Source: Ananas comosus
Taxonomy: Eukaryota > Streptophyta > Magnoliopsida > Poales > Bromeliaceae
Direction of reading: 5' to 3'
Assembly: GCF_001540865.1 (NCBI RefSeq)
Contig: NC_033636.1
Span: forward strand, 6,947,983 to 7,011,982
DNA length: 64,000 nucleotides
Below are positions 35,352 to 46,941 of the stretch, piece by piece. The notes below the pieces were generated by a model. The model was given only the letters and a program-made list of their open reading frames with translations, did not search any database and had not been told where the DNA came from. The stretch's first letter is position 1; every line of letters starts with the position of its first letter. Position numbers and translations under genes: made by a program.

Positions 35352-38300
35352 ATGGCATCAATTAGAAGAAATACAGCAATATTGCAGAGAGACGTAGTGG
35401 CGCAAAATGGGGAAGAATGTGTGGATAATTCGCCTTCGCCCAAGTTGCCTCATTCTCGGACCCACTTGGCTTTGAGAGGGTTAATGAATTCAGTATTAGG
35501 TTCTGTAGATTCTGTTCCGGTTTTGTGTAGACTAAAAGCTGCCTGTGCTGGTATATTGTTTCAAAGACATTCTCGGACGTCAGAGAGGTCAAGATCGAAA
35601 GGAATAAGCTGGAAAAGGATTTCTTTCCATCTTTTTATCTTCTTTACGATCGGGAGTTTCATGGCTTTTACACCATTCTTTTCAATTGATGTCTCTACAA
35701 ATTTTACAGCTGAACACGAGCGGTTCCCTTTTGAGCAGGATATGCCAGCTGAAAGTATTCCGAGGAGATCACATGAAGTGAAAAAGAATGGTTTTATGTT
35801 TGATATACCCAAATTAGAGGACCGATCTAGTGCTACAATATGGGATGTAGGAAATGAATCTTTTGATGCCTCGTACACTGTGCCTCCCTTTAACGACTTT
35901 GACTTTGTTGCCAGAAAGCTCCTTATTATTGTGACACCCACATATAATCGGCCTTTCCAAGCATATTATCTGAATCGTCTTGCTCATACACTGAGAGCTG
36001 TACCACCTCCTGTTCTCTGGATAGTTGTGGAGATGCCCTCACCGTCCATTGAAACAGAAAAAATGTTGAGAGCGACTGGTGTCATGTATAGACATCTCGT
36101 TTGCCGGCATAACATCACGAGCCCAAGAAAGAGTGTTTCTTGCCAAAGAAATATCGCACTTTATCACATTGAGAAGCACCGTCTCGATGGTATAGTATAC
36201 TTTGCCGATGATGATCAAATTTATTCGGTCGACCTCTTTGAAGAAATGCGGAAAATCAGGTAAATGATTTTTTATATGTTTGCCTTTGTAATATACATGG
36301 TGTGCTGGTTGTTTTAAACTAGCCAATTCTTTGTAGAAGAGTTTCTTCCAATTTGATCATGGCATAACAATACAATTGTAAGACTTCCTGAAACAGCCTT
36401 ATATCTTGACAATTGCGAATTGTTCTTGTGATGCAAATATTAAAGACAATATCTTCAATGTGTCAGTAGTTCTTAGGGCATTATGTAATTAACTGTTTCC
36501 TAACTTCATGTCATGGTCACTTCAATACCTAGGCATGTTCTGATGGAGCTTTGAATGGATATCAATACCTAGGCACGTTCTAATGGAGCTTTGGAATGGA
36601 TAATTGGATATAGTACTTTTTGATACATAACTTAGGGCATGTTTGGCAAAGCTATAGAACATAGACCTGTTGCAGAAGTGTTGTAAGATATAGTGTTGTG
36701 CTATTTAAAAAAAAACTATAAAATGTTTGGTAACTCTGTTATATAAGTTTTGTCTGTAATTGAATGTTGTTTAATTAATATTTATCTGAAAATTATTGTG
36801 GACTGTTGTAAATTGATAAAATACTATCAAAATATTAATATTAATATTTTCTAATAAAATATATTTACAATATCTAGTATAAAACAAATAATTTAAAAAT
36901 AACTTAATCAAAAATATTCTATTTAACTTCCAATATCCAAATAGTCTCAATATATGCATGATCACTAAGTAAATTATACATGAATGTTGTCCAGGCCCAT
37001 TGCCGACATTGTGCGCCCCACCTCTGTAGAATCTGAAAAAGAGGGAGGACACATGGATTTGTGCTTCTCACAGTTCACCTAGAGGAAGAGAATATTAGGT
37101 TGCATGTTAGCAAACTGGCAAATCTGCAAATTAGTAAATTAAAGGAACATATTAAAATGTAACAAGAAACCTCTATAAATAGTAGGATTACACTTTTCTC
37201 ATGGCAGTATGAACCAATTATACCTTTGGATGAAGGGCTCTGCAGCCGCCACAGCCTGGAAAGAAGAAGTCGACGACAGCAAGCTTGTCGCCGGTGCTCA
37301 ATAACGGATCTACGAGATCCTACACCGATTCAATCTCCTTCATGTTGGGTTGAAGCCCCTTCATCCGCCATTTCATCGCCTTCCCAATACATAGACTCAT
37401 TTGCAATTCAAAGTTATCACAACCAAATTAATCCAAATACCGACAAGACGATTTAAGAATTTGGGGATCAAATCCTTATTTGGCAAATGAAACCCACAAA
37501 AGAATCAAATTTGGAAACGGAAATTGAAGGAGAAAAGGACCAAATCAATTAAATCCTCTTCCAACAGCACATCCAAAATCTGGAAAAGCCATAAAAAATT
37601 GCATCTTGTGACATCAACAAACCTGTACAGGGAGGAAGCAGTGATTCTCTTTATGGCTTTTCCTCTCCGATCCCCAAAACCAATCTTCCACCGTGAAACC
37701 CACCACTCCTACACAAACCCTCCTTCTATGGTCAATCCCTAGAGAGGGAAAACAACGAGAGACCGCAACATGGAAGGGGCTTCTTTTACGCCCTGAAACC
37801 CGTAGAGATGGCCCATAGGGCAAGATGGGGCCCCCTTTTGCTGCAACCTCCCAAAATCGAAGCTTTTGACCGAGATCGAGGAGAGGATGGGGAGGAGACT
37901 TTGGAGAACGACGAGGGGGAGGAAAGGGTGGATAGTGTCCGGGGAAGGGGGAGAGAGGGGAGAAGGAGAGAGAGTGTGTGTTGTGCGTCAGCCACAATAG
38001 TATGGGTTCCCAAGCTTTTGCGGTTCTACTTATAGATTTCAAAATGTACCCATTACTTCCAATCAGGGGAAAAAAAATGTGTTTTGGCCCAGCAAAAGCT
38101 GGGCCAAACTGGTACATACATCTTTCCTTTCTTTTGTGATTTTTAACGAGAATTAAATTTTAGATAGTTGTGTATATCTTTAGGATTTATATTTGCCATT
38201 TCCAAGAAAGGATTGTAGTGTTCAGTGATGATGAGAGTTCTAAGTGATAATGTAGGATGTCTAGTTTTCATCGACAAATCAACTAGAGACTCTTTGATTG

Positions 38301-38386
38301 ATTTACTTCTTAGAAATATACACGAATATATATGTGCAGTTATGTCTACGTTTGTATTTTTTTTTGGCATCTATATGGTTTATTTT

Positions 38387-38442
<56 letters not shown>

Positions 38443-40907
38443 GTCCAGCTACAATCCTCTTATGAGGACATGAATAGTGCATAATATGGACTTTTTAGCC
38501 TTTGGATACGTAGGGTTTAGTGAGGTCGGTGGAATAGTATTTGATTCAAGGGCGAAAAAGTCTATAGTATGCATTATTTATGTCCACTTAAGAGGACCAT
38601 TGCTGAACCATATACATATATGTTTTATGTATATGTGTATACATGCCGTCTCTTCTGTATCTTGACTATATTGTTAGAGATTTGCTTTGTCAGGGAATCT
38701 CAATGATGTCTTTTCAGTATTTGTTTGGTATCTATGCACATAGATGCCTAATAATGGTTCTATGATATGGGGATAGACAACAAAAGCATCGTGCATATTC
38801 CTGATGAAAAGTTCATTCATGTTGTAAATAGATGAAAAAAAAAAGGCTTTTCCTAATACCATTTGAAAAGAAAATGCTATAGATTGATGAAAAAGAAATA
38901 GTTTTGCTGATCCCAATTTTGGTACTCCTAATTACATCTTTTGTTTCACATGTGCCACCATTAATGCACTACTTAGAATGTGTAAGTTGTAGGTTTTGTT
39001 TTTGAACACCTCGAACCGCTTCACAAAGCCTTAAAACCCTAAATCAGTTTTAATTTCTCAACTCAGGGCTTAAATATTCTTATTGTAATAGAGCTACTTA
39101 TGTCACAAATAAAGTGTAATCGATCTTGTAAGCACTATTTCGTTAACTTATGCTGAAAAGGTCCTTTACATACAGTGTTTTCTATTATTTTCTTTAGCTT
39201 ATTTCTTCTTTGCATCACCATTTCTTGCTTAGATCTTTCTTATGACCCCTTCTTTATGTGACAGGCGCTTTGGCACATGGCCAATTGCAGTGCTCAGTAA
39301 AGCTAGAAAGAGAGTATTACTACAAGGTCCTCTTTGCAATGGGAGCCAAGTTATAGGATGGCACAGTAATCAAAGGAGTAGGGTTCCTCGTAGATTCCAC
39401 ATTGGCTTGTCGGGTTTTGCATTTAATAGCACCATTCTTTGGGATCCCAAGAGATGGCGGCGCCCCACTTTCGAGAACATCAGAATACACAGCGCCGGAA
39501 AGGAGGGTTCTCAAGTAAGTTTATTTGCTTTATGTGCCCCAGTTGTAGGTTTCCTTCGTCCTACTGTACTGATATACGAGACACATTTTCAAGTAAATTC
39601 TGTAAATGTGCTGGGCTATAAGCTCATCAACGAGGGCAATGCTAAGTTGCTAACAGATTCCAATAGAATCGTATAATTTATGCTGGGAGTAACCCGAACA
39701 CTTCATATCATCAGAATTCTGTGATTAACTGTCCTTTGGTAATCACCTAGTGCGCTCATCCTTTCATCGTCGATTTTACTACCTTACACTTTAAGCTATA
39801 AAAGGTCTGAATGTGAAAGGGGTTATAGATATGTCATTATGCAATCCGATAATCATAGAAAAGCTTCCTACATTTTTCACCAAATATTTCACTCTCTACG
39901 CCATGTTTGTTCGTTCAGTTTAATAAAATTATCGCTCAAACTCAAAATTATGTCTTTTTTTTAAATCTTTTATGCTATTCTGATTTCACTGCCTCTTCCT
40001 TGCCTATTCAATTTAACCTAGCTGGAAGATAACCACTCACTGGCGTGCATGCAAACGAACATAGGCCGTTATTGCTATGGGCAAAAGAGAGAGGGGGCTG
40101 GTGTAGGGACCTTTTTGAACTTTTTGAAGAATTTGATGATACATCTGTGAAGTGTAAGCAAGTAGAATAGCACTACTTGAACAGAATTAAGTTGTTCGCC
40201 GAATTTAAAAGGATTCCGCAGAAAAAGTGCTTAGAAAGAAATTTAATGAGAAACTTGAAAGTGTGGGACTTGCAAAGTGCTAGGATTTTCCTCGATCTCT
40301 TTTAAGTATACATGTGTCAACTTCATCAAAGTTTACCTTTCATATATTTTTACTGAAAGTATGTGGCATACCTTTCTAACATGCAAGACAGGCATAGTAT
40401 TTGCATAATTACTTGTTATTCTAGAACCAAGTTTGACACGTGTGGCACTTGGATTAATATTATTGCTAATCCAAGTTTGAACATTATTTCTGCTGTCCGT
40501 TACGGCAATGTTGAGGAGATGACTTTGGACCTTTTTGAGCGAAAGGTACTCTGATGAATTGAGCCTACAGCCAAGCGATGGACTTCCTCAATGACGTTGT
40601 GATCGATGAGGGGACTAATGTTTCTATTCTCGCTATAATTAGACTTAAGAGCCATGTGTTGCAATTACGTCAATCCAATTGCCCCCTTACCTGATAACCA
40701 ATAAGAGTAACATGAGTATGTGTTTACGTGCAGGATAGCAAGTTTGTCGAGCAACTGGTTGAGGACGAGAGCCAAATGCAAGGTTTAGCAGACAACTGCT
40801 CTAGGATTATGGTTTGGCATCTAAATCTGGAAGCTCCTCAACTTAACTATCCAGTAGGATGGTTGATGCAGAAGAACTTAGAAGTTGTTCTACCTCTAGC
40901 ACAATAG
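35352..40907 (+). CDS. IRX9H: GT43 xylan xylosyltransferase-like protein, IRX9H type
   Basis: It belongs to glycosyltransferase family 43, which acts in the Golgi in elongation of the xylan backbone with IRX14 and IRX10 partners. Exons are 35352-36259, 39265-39514 and 40734-40907; introns are GT-AG and phases close to 443 residues. MASIRRN at the start matches the IRX9H branch. A basic cytosolic tail precedes one signal-anchor at about residues 94-114 (FHLFIFFTIGSFMAFTPFF). The catalytic domain begins near residue 195 with LLIIVTPTYNRPFQAYYLNR. The metal-binding DDD is at 286-288 in YFADDDQIYS. WPIAVLSKARKRVLLQGP and HIGLSGFAFNSTILWDP follow, and exon 3 ends with VEDESQM and MVWHLNLEAP. The start is preceded by an AT-rich leader. 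Biochemical activity of IRX9-type proteins is debated; they may be structural subunits. Confidence 0.93.
36260..39264 (+). other. expanded intron 1 of the GT43 gene
   Basis: A 3.0-kb intron holding inserted DNA. From about 36640 (GGGCATGTTTGGCAAAG) sequence like a hAT-type MITE end is seen. From about 37010 to 38040 a GC-richer block carries a TATAAATAG (37174-37182) and purine-rich GGGGGAGAGAGGGGAG sequence. Its minus-strand open frame (37614-38117) shows no domain. This block is probably an inserted repeat or gene fragment that I could not classify. A (CT)n/(TA)n tract follows at 38388-38441, and a MITE-like hairpin lies at 38442-38613. Confidence 0.45.
38442..38613. mobile_element. MITE family D hairpin
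   Basis: Left arm TAGTCCAGCTACAATCCTCT TATGAGGACATGAATAG-, right arm GTCCACTTAAGAGGACCATT GCTGAAC; the arms are inverted. It sits directly after the CT/TA microsatellite. Similar left ends occur at 8122 and 33468. Confidence 0.5.
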
Positions 40908-41470
40908 TCATGGAGTCTCCCCCCTAAATGCCGCCTTCAACTTGCTTCTTCCGATCGTATGACGAAATATCTCCTCCTCTCTCTACATGAGATTTATGAT
41001 AGATTTGTTACCGCGCATTGCTTCAAATGGAGATTTTCTCAAGATGGTTAGAGGAAGCAACTGATTCTTATTTCATCGGCGGGTTATGTGTGGCGCTGAG
41101 AGGCGTATTTGCCGACACAGTTATTGTATAATATTCTTTGTTTCAGTTTTTATTGTTATTATTATTATTTTTTTAGACTCCAAATGTCGTCTTCAATTCT
41201 CTCTGTTTCTTTGTATTCTTCCTGTAAACGAAAGCATTCTCGTGCAGTTTCTATGTTCTTAAATCGTTTTTTGGTGACATTCACAAGCCTTTTGGGTTAT
41301 TTTGGTGAAGCTGTATCTCCTGTGCATAAAAAAATTGAATTCGTTGCTCCTGTTTGGATGTTCGAGCTATGCTATTCAGATGTTTGAACTTTGAACAGCA
41401 TTAATCGTAAAAGTTACTGTAGCTGAGAATATTGTCCTTCCTCTTTTCTTTTTCTTTTTTTTCACAACGA

Positions 41471-41471
<1 letters not shown>
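40908..41471. other. 3' flank of the GT43 gene
   Basis: Likely 3' UTR followed by spacer. The 92-codon open frame at 41109-41387 has no recognisable domain or splice context, and I do not call it a gene. Confidence 0.4.

Positions 41472-41472
<1 letters not shown>

Positions 41473-41531
<59 letters not shown>
41473..41531. repeat. (TA)n microsatellite
   Basis: About 29 TA units directly at the poly-A side of a reverse-oriented SINE. Confidence 0.95.
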
Positions 41532-41535
<4 letters not shown>

Positions 41536-41670
41536 AGAGATAGGTAGCAGGCTATCCGTTTTATTTATTTTATTTAGAAATAAATTTAGCTGAAAATTTG
41601 AATCAACTAAAATTCGAACTTGGGACCTCGCGTATCAACCATTAAGCCTTTTGTCACTTGCTCTAGAGAG
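41532..41670 (-). mobile_element. tRNA-derived SINE, copy 2
   Basis: On the minus strand: AGCAAGTGACAAAAGGCTTA (box A-like), CCAAGTTCGAATTTTAG (box B-like), and the body ending CTACCTATCTCTCAAAA. It is the same family as 6574-6737 and 46690-46830. The tail has been replaced by or extended into the TA tract. Confidence 0.7.
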
Positions 41671-41879
41671 AGTCAGTAAAATCAAGTATATATTGATTCC
41701 ATAATTTTACATTTTTATAATATACAAAGCATTTGCAGAAGCACGAAAATAAACTATAAACGGGAGCTTAACAGGTATCGTCATTGCTTAGAGCAGTACA
41801 TTCATGTTTCTGGCTACCTCTTTCACATTCAGCTATCTAACCCCTTGAAGAAGATTTTGGCAAATTAACTTTTTAACTC

Positions 41880-42190
41880 TTTCTTCTTTTTTTTTTTTTG
41901 GGTAAATTACACTTTTGGTCATCAAACTATGAGGCGTGCGGCACTTCAGTCTTCAAACGTTAATTTGATAATTTCTGACTTGAAATTTTTAAACTGTTGC
42001 AATAAGTTCCACAACCTAATTTAGTTAGCTAACTATTGATAAATTACTGATATATATATATATGATCGCATCATCAATCACAATAAATACTTTTCCATTA
42101 CTTCTACATCAACAATTTAGCAATATTCAGCTAATTAAATTAGCTGTGGGATTTGATTAGAGTCCGAGTTAGAAATTATAAACACAATAT
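41880..42190. mobile_element. probable non-autonomous foldback fragment
   Basis: Starts GGGTAAATTACACTTTTGGT CATCAAACTATGAGG and contains GTCTTCAAACGTTAATTTG. Such phrases are typical of plant foldback elements, and the right side near 42140 carries an inverse-like TTAGCTGTGGGATTTGATTA. Ends could not be placed. Confidence 0.35.
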
Positions 42191-42234
42191 TCATTTTTAA
42201 TTAATAAAAGTTACTATAATTTAAGATTAACTGC

Positions 42235-42316
42235 GTCGATATGTCCGAGTGGTTAAGGAGACAGACTCGAAATCTGTTGGGCTCTGCCTGCGCAGGTTCG
42301 AATCCTGCTGTCGACG
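42235..42316 (+). tRNA. tRNA-Ser (anticodon CGA)
   Basis: 82 bases with a 7-bp acceptor stem (GTCGATA with TGTCGAC, one G-T pair) and discriminator G. The D arm holds GAGTGGTTAAGGAGA, the serine-type box A. The anticodon loop is CTCGAAA, giving CGA. There is a long variable arm (GGGCTCTGCCTGC region) and a T arm with GGTTCGAATCC. There is no intron and no encoded CCA. A T run (42333-42339) downstream serves as the RNA polymerase III stop. All conserved positions look intact, so it should be functional in the cytosol. Confidence 0.95.
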
Positions 42317-43013
42317 TTTCAATCATAATTTTATTTTTTCGTTTTGATTTAAATTCTTTAGATCAATTTAAACTAGTTTTTATTTCATCTAAGTTCCTTA
42401 GATCAATTTAACAATAGTTGTTTACTTATGTATTTTAAGTTCCACCTAAATTCCTACGAGTTCTAAATTTTAATGTTTTGATAAGTAATTAAAATCCAAA
42501 GCCCCAAGTTTTCAAGTCTAGTCCACTTAACTTGAAAATTTTTTTTTATTTAATAAAAACAAAAAAATTATAAGACGCATCTCATTTAGATAAACAACAC
42601 ATTATCATAGTCAGATATTATTAACACTGCTCTGATATTCAAACTGAATGGCTTCTTAGGGTGATCACAAATACATCTCATTCAAGAATCTATATTTACA
42701 ATTTCCTCTCTCTCTATATATAGTTTTGTGTTGTGAGTGATACACTTTGTATCTTATTAAACTACTAGTTAAAGAATAACACAATGTAGGGTTTAGCAAG
42801 GCAAGTTAGCTCCTGCACATGCCAAGCAATGTTCCACAAGAACATAACAAACTTGCACTTCAAAAAAGTAAACTTCAAGATCTTTAATAAGTTGCTTTCC
42901 TCATATCATTACAAATGATTCTTTGCTTCTCAACTCAAACTTGGTAGCTACAACAAATCCTTTCCATGCACATATAAATCTCACCCCCCCAATCTTTCCC
43001 CTCCCTTGCACCA
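42317..43013. other. spacer and 5' flank of the orphan membrane gene
   Basis: AT-rich, with no coding sequence. A TATA-like ATATAAAT lies at about 42971-42978 with a C-rich stretch after it, 40 bp before the next start codon. Confidence 0.4.
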
Positions 43014-43400
43014 ATGGTGCCGAACCTCGACCTCGTCCTCCTCGCGCTCCTCCACGGCTCCCTCATCTCCTGCGCCCTCCTCGTCGGCATCTGCCTCCTC
43101 CTGGTATGCCTCCTCGTCGCCTCCGTCCTCCTCCTCGTCGCGTTCGCGGCGTTCGACATCCACGAGAGGCTGCAGTCGGTCACGTGGCTCCTCGACGCCC
43201 TCAAGGTGAATGTGGAGATCGGCGCGGTGCTCGTTTTGTGCATCGTGATCGGGCGAGCCATCGGCGCCCTGATCGATCTGCGACCGAGGCTCGGTGTCGT
43301 GGTTTCGGAGATGCGGGTGTGGGCGAGTCGCCGATTGGATCAGCTTAAGAATTTGACTTTGGTTTGGGGAACTCAGTATCTGAGAATTGATGCACATTAG
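43014..43400 (+). CDS. orphan small membrane protein (predicted)
   Basis: A single-exon frame of 128 codons starting ATGGTGCCGAACC. Its first half is very GC-rich and it relaxes in the second half, the gradient seen in genuine monocot genes here. The protein begins with a long hydrophobic region (about residues 6-46, enough for two membrane spans, SLISCALLVGICLLLVCLLV and following). A short amphipathic stretch with FDIHERLQSV follows, then a third hydrophobic segment (about 69-86). The basic tail has SRRLDQLKNLTL. I recognise no family. A TATA-like box lies 40 bp upstream. It could be a lineage-specific gene or chance; codon composition favours a real gene. Confidence 0.5.
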   Translation: MVPNLDLVLLALLHGSLISCALLVGICLLLVCLLVASVLLLVAFAAFDIHERLQSVTWLLDALKVNVEIGAVLVLCIVIGRAIGALIDLRPRLGVVVSEMRVWASRRLDQLKNLTLVWGTQYLRIDAH

Positions 43401-43617
43401 GGTGGATCCTGGAGCATGAGAGTGCATTTCCTGCAATGAGGATTTCGCGCGGGAGGAAATGGTAACAAGCGAATCAAATATTACCACCTGACATGGATAC
43501 ACATCAACACCGATATCTGTGTGAAATTTTTACTTGAAATTACTACAATATTATTGTGATATTTCAATGTGAATAACTAGTTCTCAATTTTACATGAATT
43601 TGTCTGAAATATATATA

Positions 43618-43849
43618 TAGAATTAGGCTGGAATATTATCAATAGCACTAAGCTATTGATGTTATTAGGTTTTTATCCATTGGATTGAGAAATGTGCGGT
43701 TAGTATGATGTGGGCCCCCTAAAGTTGAGTGGGTGGTTGGTTGAATCGTATAATCCCACGAATAAAAATAATCAAAAAATTAAATCTAACAGTGAAAAAC
43801 TCAATAGCACCAAATCCTTGGTGCTATCAATAGTATCCCAGTTAGACTA
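43618..43849. mobile_element. MITE family A, copy 6
   Basis: Left end TAGAATTAGGCTGGAATATT, right end CTATCAATAGTATCCCAGTT. It has the core GCGGTTAGTATGATGTGGGC and GTTGAGTGGGTGGTTGG, and is flanked on both sides by (TA)n. Confidence 0.75.
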
Positions 43850-43910
43850 TATATATATATATATATACTAAAAAACACAAAACTAGCATACCTTGATGAG
43901 AATTGTAGGG

Positions 43911-44215
43911 ATATATAACACAATTGAATATTCTTAGCTTGTTTTTTTACCTTTTCTTTTTTCTTGCGTCATATATGTATGATAAATGAATTTATTGAAT
44001 TTGCTATTNATATTCAATAAATTTAATCAAAATCAGTCAATAAATAAATAGCAAATTCAATAAATTCATTTATCATACATATATAACACAATTGAATATT
44101 CTTAGCTTGTTTTTTTACCTTTTCTTTTTTCTTGCGTCATATATGTATGATAAATGAATTTATTGAATTTGCTATTTATTTATTGACTGATTTTGATTAA
44201 ATTTATTGAATATAA
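43911..44215. repeat. direct plus inverted duplication around a single N
   Basis: 43911-44008 recurs as about 44081-44178. The intervening 44010-44080 is the reverse complement of about 44137-44214. One N (44009) marks the join. A mis-joined contig end is the simplest reading; the true locus probably has one copy. Confidence 0.8.
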
Positions 44216-45961
44216 CTTGCCCATAATATACAACTCTTCTTTTGAAAGACACTTTGGTCACTTCCAAATTAATTAACGGTCCCTTGTGGGATTTTGATGT
44301 GTTAGTCAATGGGCCAGGATTTTTTTTTATTTTAATCCTTTAAAAATTTTTAATTGACCAAATGGACGTTGTAATCTATTTTGTCCAACATAGTACCGGA
44401 TTGAAAAATAACTCAAAGATGGTAATTAAATTATTTGCTATCTTTGATACAATTGAGAAGACGGTGAATGATTTACCGTCTTCTCATTATTTTTAAAGAC
44501 AGTAAATAATCCACGTCTTTTTCTTAAAATCCATATAATTTTAACCGCCGGATAAAAATTCTAATAATTTTCATATAACCTTAACAACATAAAAATCCTC
44601 ACAACTTATTAAGAAAAGATCAACAATAACAATATGAAAACGGACCGTGAGGTCGGCAAAAGGATAGTTAGTTGGCGAAATAAAATTTTGAAAAGATTTT
44701 TTTTGGCAAATTAAAAATTTTTACAGAATTATTATTAAACGAAAGAAAAGTCCGTCGATGAACGTCGTACTTTGAATAACGTGCCTGAAGTAGTTAAAAT
44801 CCTCCCCTCAATCATTGACAAATTAGAAATAACACTTTTTCCTCCACTTTGTCATTATAAGAAAGGACTAAAATTGGATCCACAAAATCATCTTCATGTT
44901 GAATATCTAATATTAGGGACAAGTGCATGGATTCGAATCATACCAGGACAGAAAATAACAAAATCTAAAATATTTTTAAATTAAACCGATCAGAAATAAT
45001 CATAACTGACTAAATAATCGACTCAAAATAGAGAAAGAAATATACAAACTTTTCAAAAGTAATCTAAAATTGCAAATCTGGGGCCTATAACAATTACATT
45101 TCAATCCCAAGGGGTTAACTAGTAGATCTCTAAAAGTTGTTTCCGAATTAAAGTTGCACGTTGAAAACAGATAGCCGAGCAAAAAGTTATAGTCATATAA
45201 AAAAAAATTTCGAACTGTTTGTAAAATTTTCCGAACTTAAATGAGATTTTCAAGTTTGTCCATAAATTCTAATGCTAAATAAGCCTTATCATTTATAATT
45301 GGGTTGGAAAAATATTCTCAAATGTATAGTATTTTTATACCTAAGGATACTAATTTAAGAAAATACAAAAGATTAATTTGTGCTACTCTTGGGACTAAAT
45401 TTTTATCCCAACAAATTTTCACTATTCCCAGCTAAATATGGTGGGGATAAGAGGAAAAACTAAGATTCCTCTTAGGTTGTGTTGGATTCGAGAATATCTA
45501 TCTCCAAAAGCAATAAAAAATTTTTTGTCAAAAATAGAGAATTTAATTCTAATAAGTGTTATCTTCAATGTATTTGACTGGAAATTATATATGTTATTTG
45601 GTATAGGACAATATTGCAATTCCACCAACCATGCACATAGAATTGCTTCCTTAAAAAAAATAATAATAAAGGAATGAGTTTCTCAACCAATTTCAAGTAA
45701 GAAGTTGACATCTTTTTCTTCGTTTTTTTTTTCAACTTGAGAAGTAGAAGCAAGATGTTTGGAAAAAAAAAAAAAAAAAAAAAAAAAAGAAGATTCTTCT
45801 GCTGTTATCTATAATGTCACCGAACAATTATAATAAATCTCGGCATGTCTGTTCAGACATGCACTGTCCATACATTGATTCGTATCCGATGGACATTTCT
45901 TGAACGCGCGTTCAATGTCGATCCATAACGTATATAACTAATTAATATATATTTATTATAA

Positions 45962-46002
<41 letters not shown>

Positions 46003-46689
46003 TTTCATACATATATAATATAAAATAATAAATTTTTTAATTTTTTAATGAATGCATATAAAATTTTTTTGGATAATATAAATAAATTATATATAGTAGA
46101 GAATTTTTTTTCTTAAAATATATAAACTATCAATAAAAATTTTACTAACTTTCGTTCCTATAACAAATATAATAATATTTTACCAAAATTAATAGTTTAT
46201 ATATAATATATTAATAATAATATATTTTATGAGCGTTGTCCACACTGTGATCCATATTCTTATTTTTTTTAAGCCGTCAAGTCGTCGTGTCCGAATCGTG
46301 CCGTATTCCATGTTTCATGTCATTGCCCGTGACGTTTAGGCTGTAATGCAAAGCTAAAATGGTTTTTTATTATTAGTTCCAGAAATGTAAAAAGTTCTTT
46401 CATAAAACTTCTCATTATAGCTATAATAACCAGAAGCCACTAACGATTTTGCACAGAGAAATCAGTTAATAAATTTTAGTGCTGATGAAAGTTCTCATAA
46501 GATTGTATTTATGCAGAAAGCTTTAATTGAACCAGTCATTTCAGACGACACTCTCAAATTATTTTTTTTTCACTAATTTCTCACAATTACACTTCTTACC
46601 TAATTCAATGTGTGATTACGAAATTAAACTAATGCAACAAATATATTCGATCCGATTAAATTACTTAAAAGTAAAGATTACTGGTGACC
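44216..46689. other. intergenic, no gene seen
   Basis: AT-rich spacer. Contains an A run (45763-45788) and a (TA)n tract (about 45967-45998). Positions 44400-44520 carry inverted ATTATTTGCTATCTTTGA- and AAAGACAGTAAATAAT-like phrases of a decayed MITE. Short open frames have no domains. Confidence 0.4.
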
Positions 46690-46832
46690 GTCTCTATCAC
46701 AAGTGACAAAAGGTTTGATCGTTGGTATCCGAGGTCCCAACTTCGAAGTCTAATTGCTTTACATTTTCAGTTAAGTTCATTTCGAATAATATGAATGAAG
46801 CGGTAAAAATAAATAAATAAAGATTATCAGAA
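46690..46832 (+). mobile_element. tRNA-derived SINE, copy 3
   Basis: Plus-strand copy: CAAGTGACAAAAGGTTTGAT (box A-like), GGTATCCGAGGTCCCAACTT CGAAGTC (box B-like, mutated), body ATTTTCAGTTAAGTTCATTT, and an A-rich AAATAAATAAAT tail. Possible target duplication AAAGATTA before (46674-46681) and after. Confidence 0.65.
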
Positions 46833-46941
46833 AGTATAGTCGCCCACTAATCAGCGCGGATGCATATATATCTCAGTGGGTCCATTGACCCTAATGAAGA
46901 TAATGCAAAATATCCTATTTTATGAGTCCACTTAAGAAAAA

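Noticed and set aside
37614..38117. 167-codon minus-strand open frame within the GT43 intron
   Set aside because: No recognisable domain, ends in simple Pro/Ser sequence, and lies in an inserted repeat-like block.
41109..41387. 92-codon plus-strand frame after the GT43 gene
   Set aside because: Falls in likely 3' UTR/spacer; begins in AT-rich simple sequence and shows no domain or codon bias.
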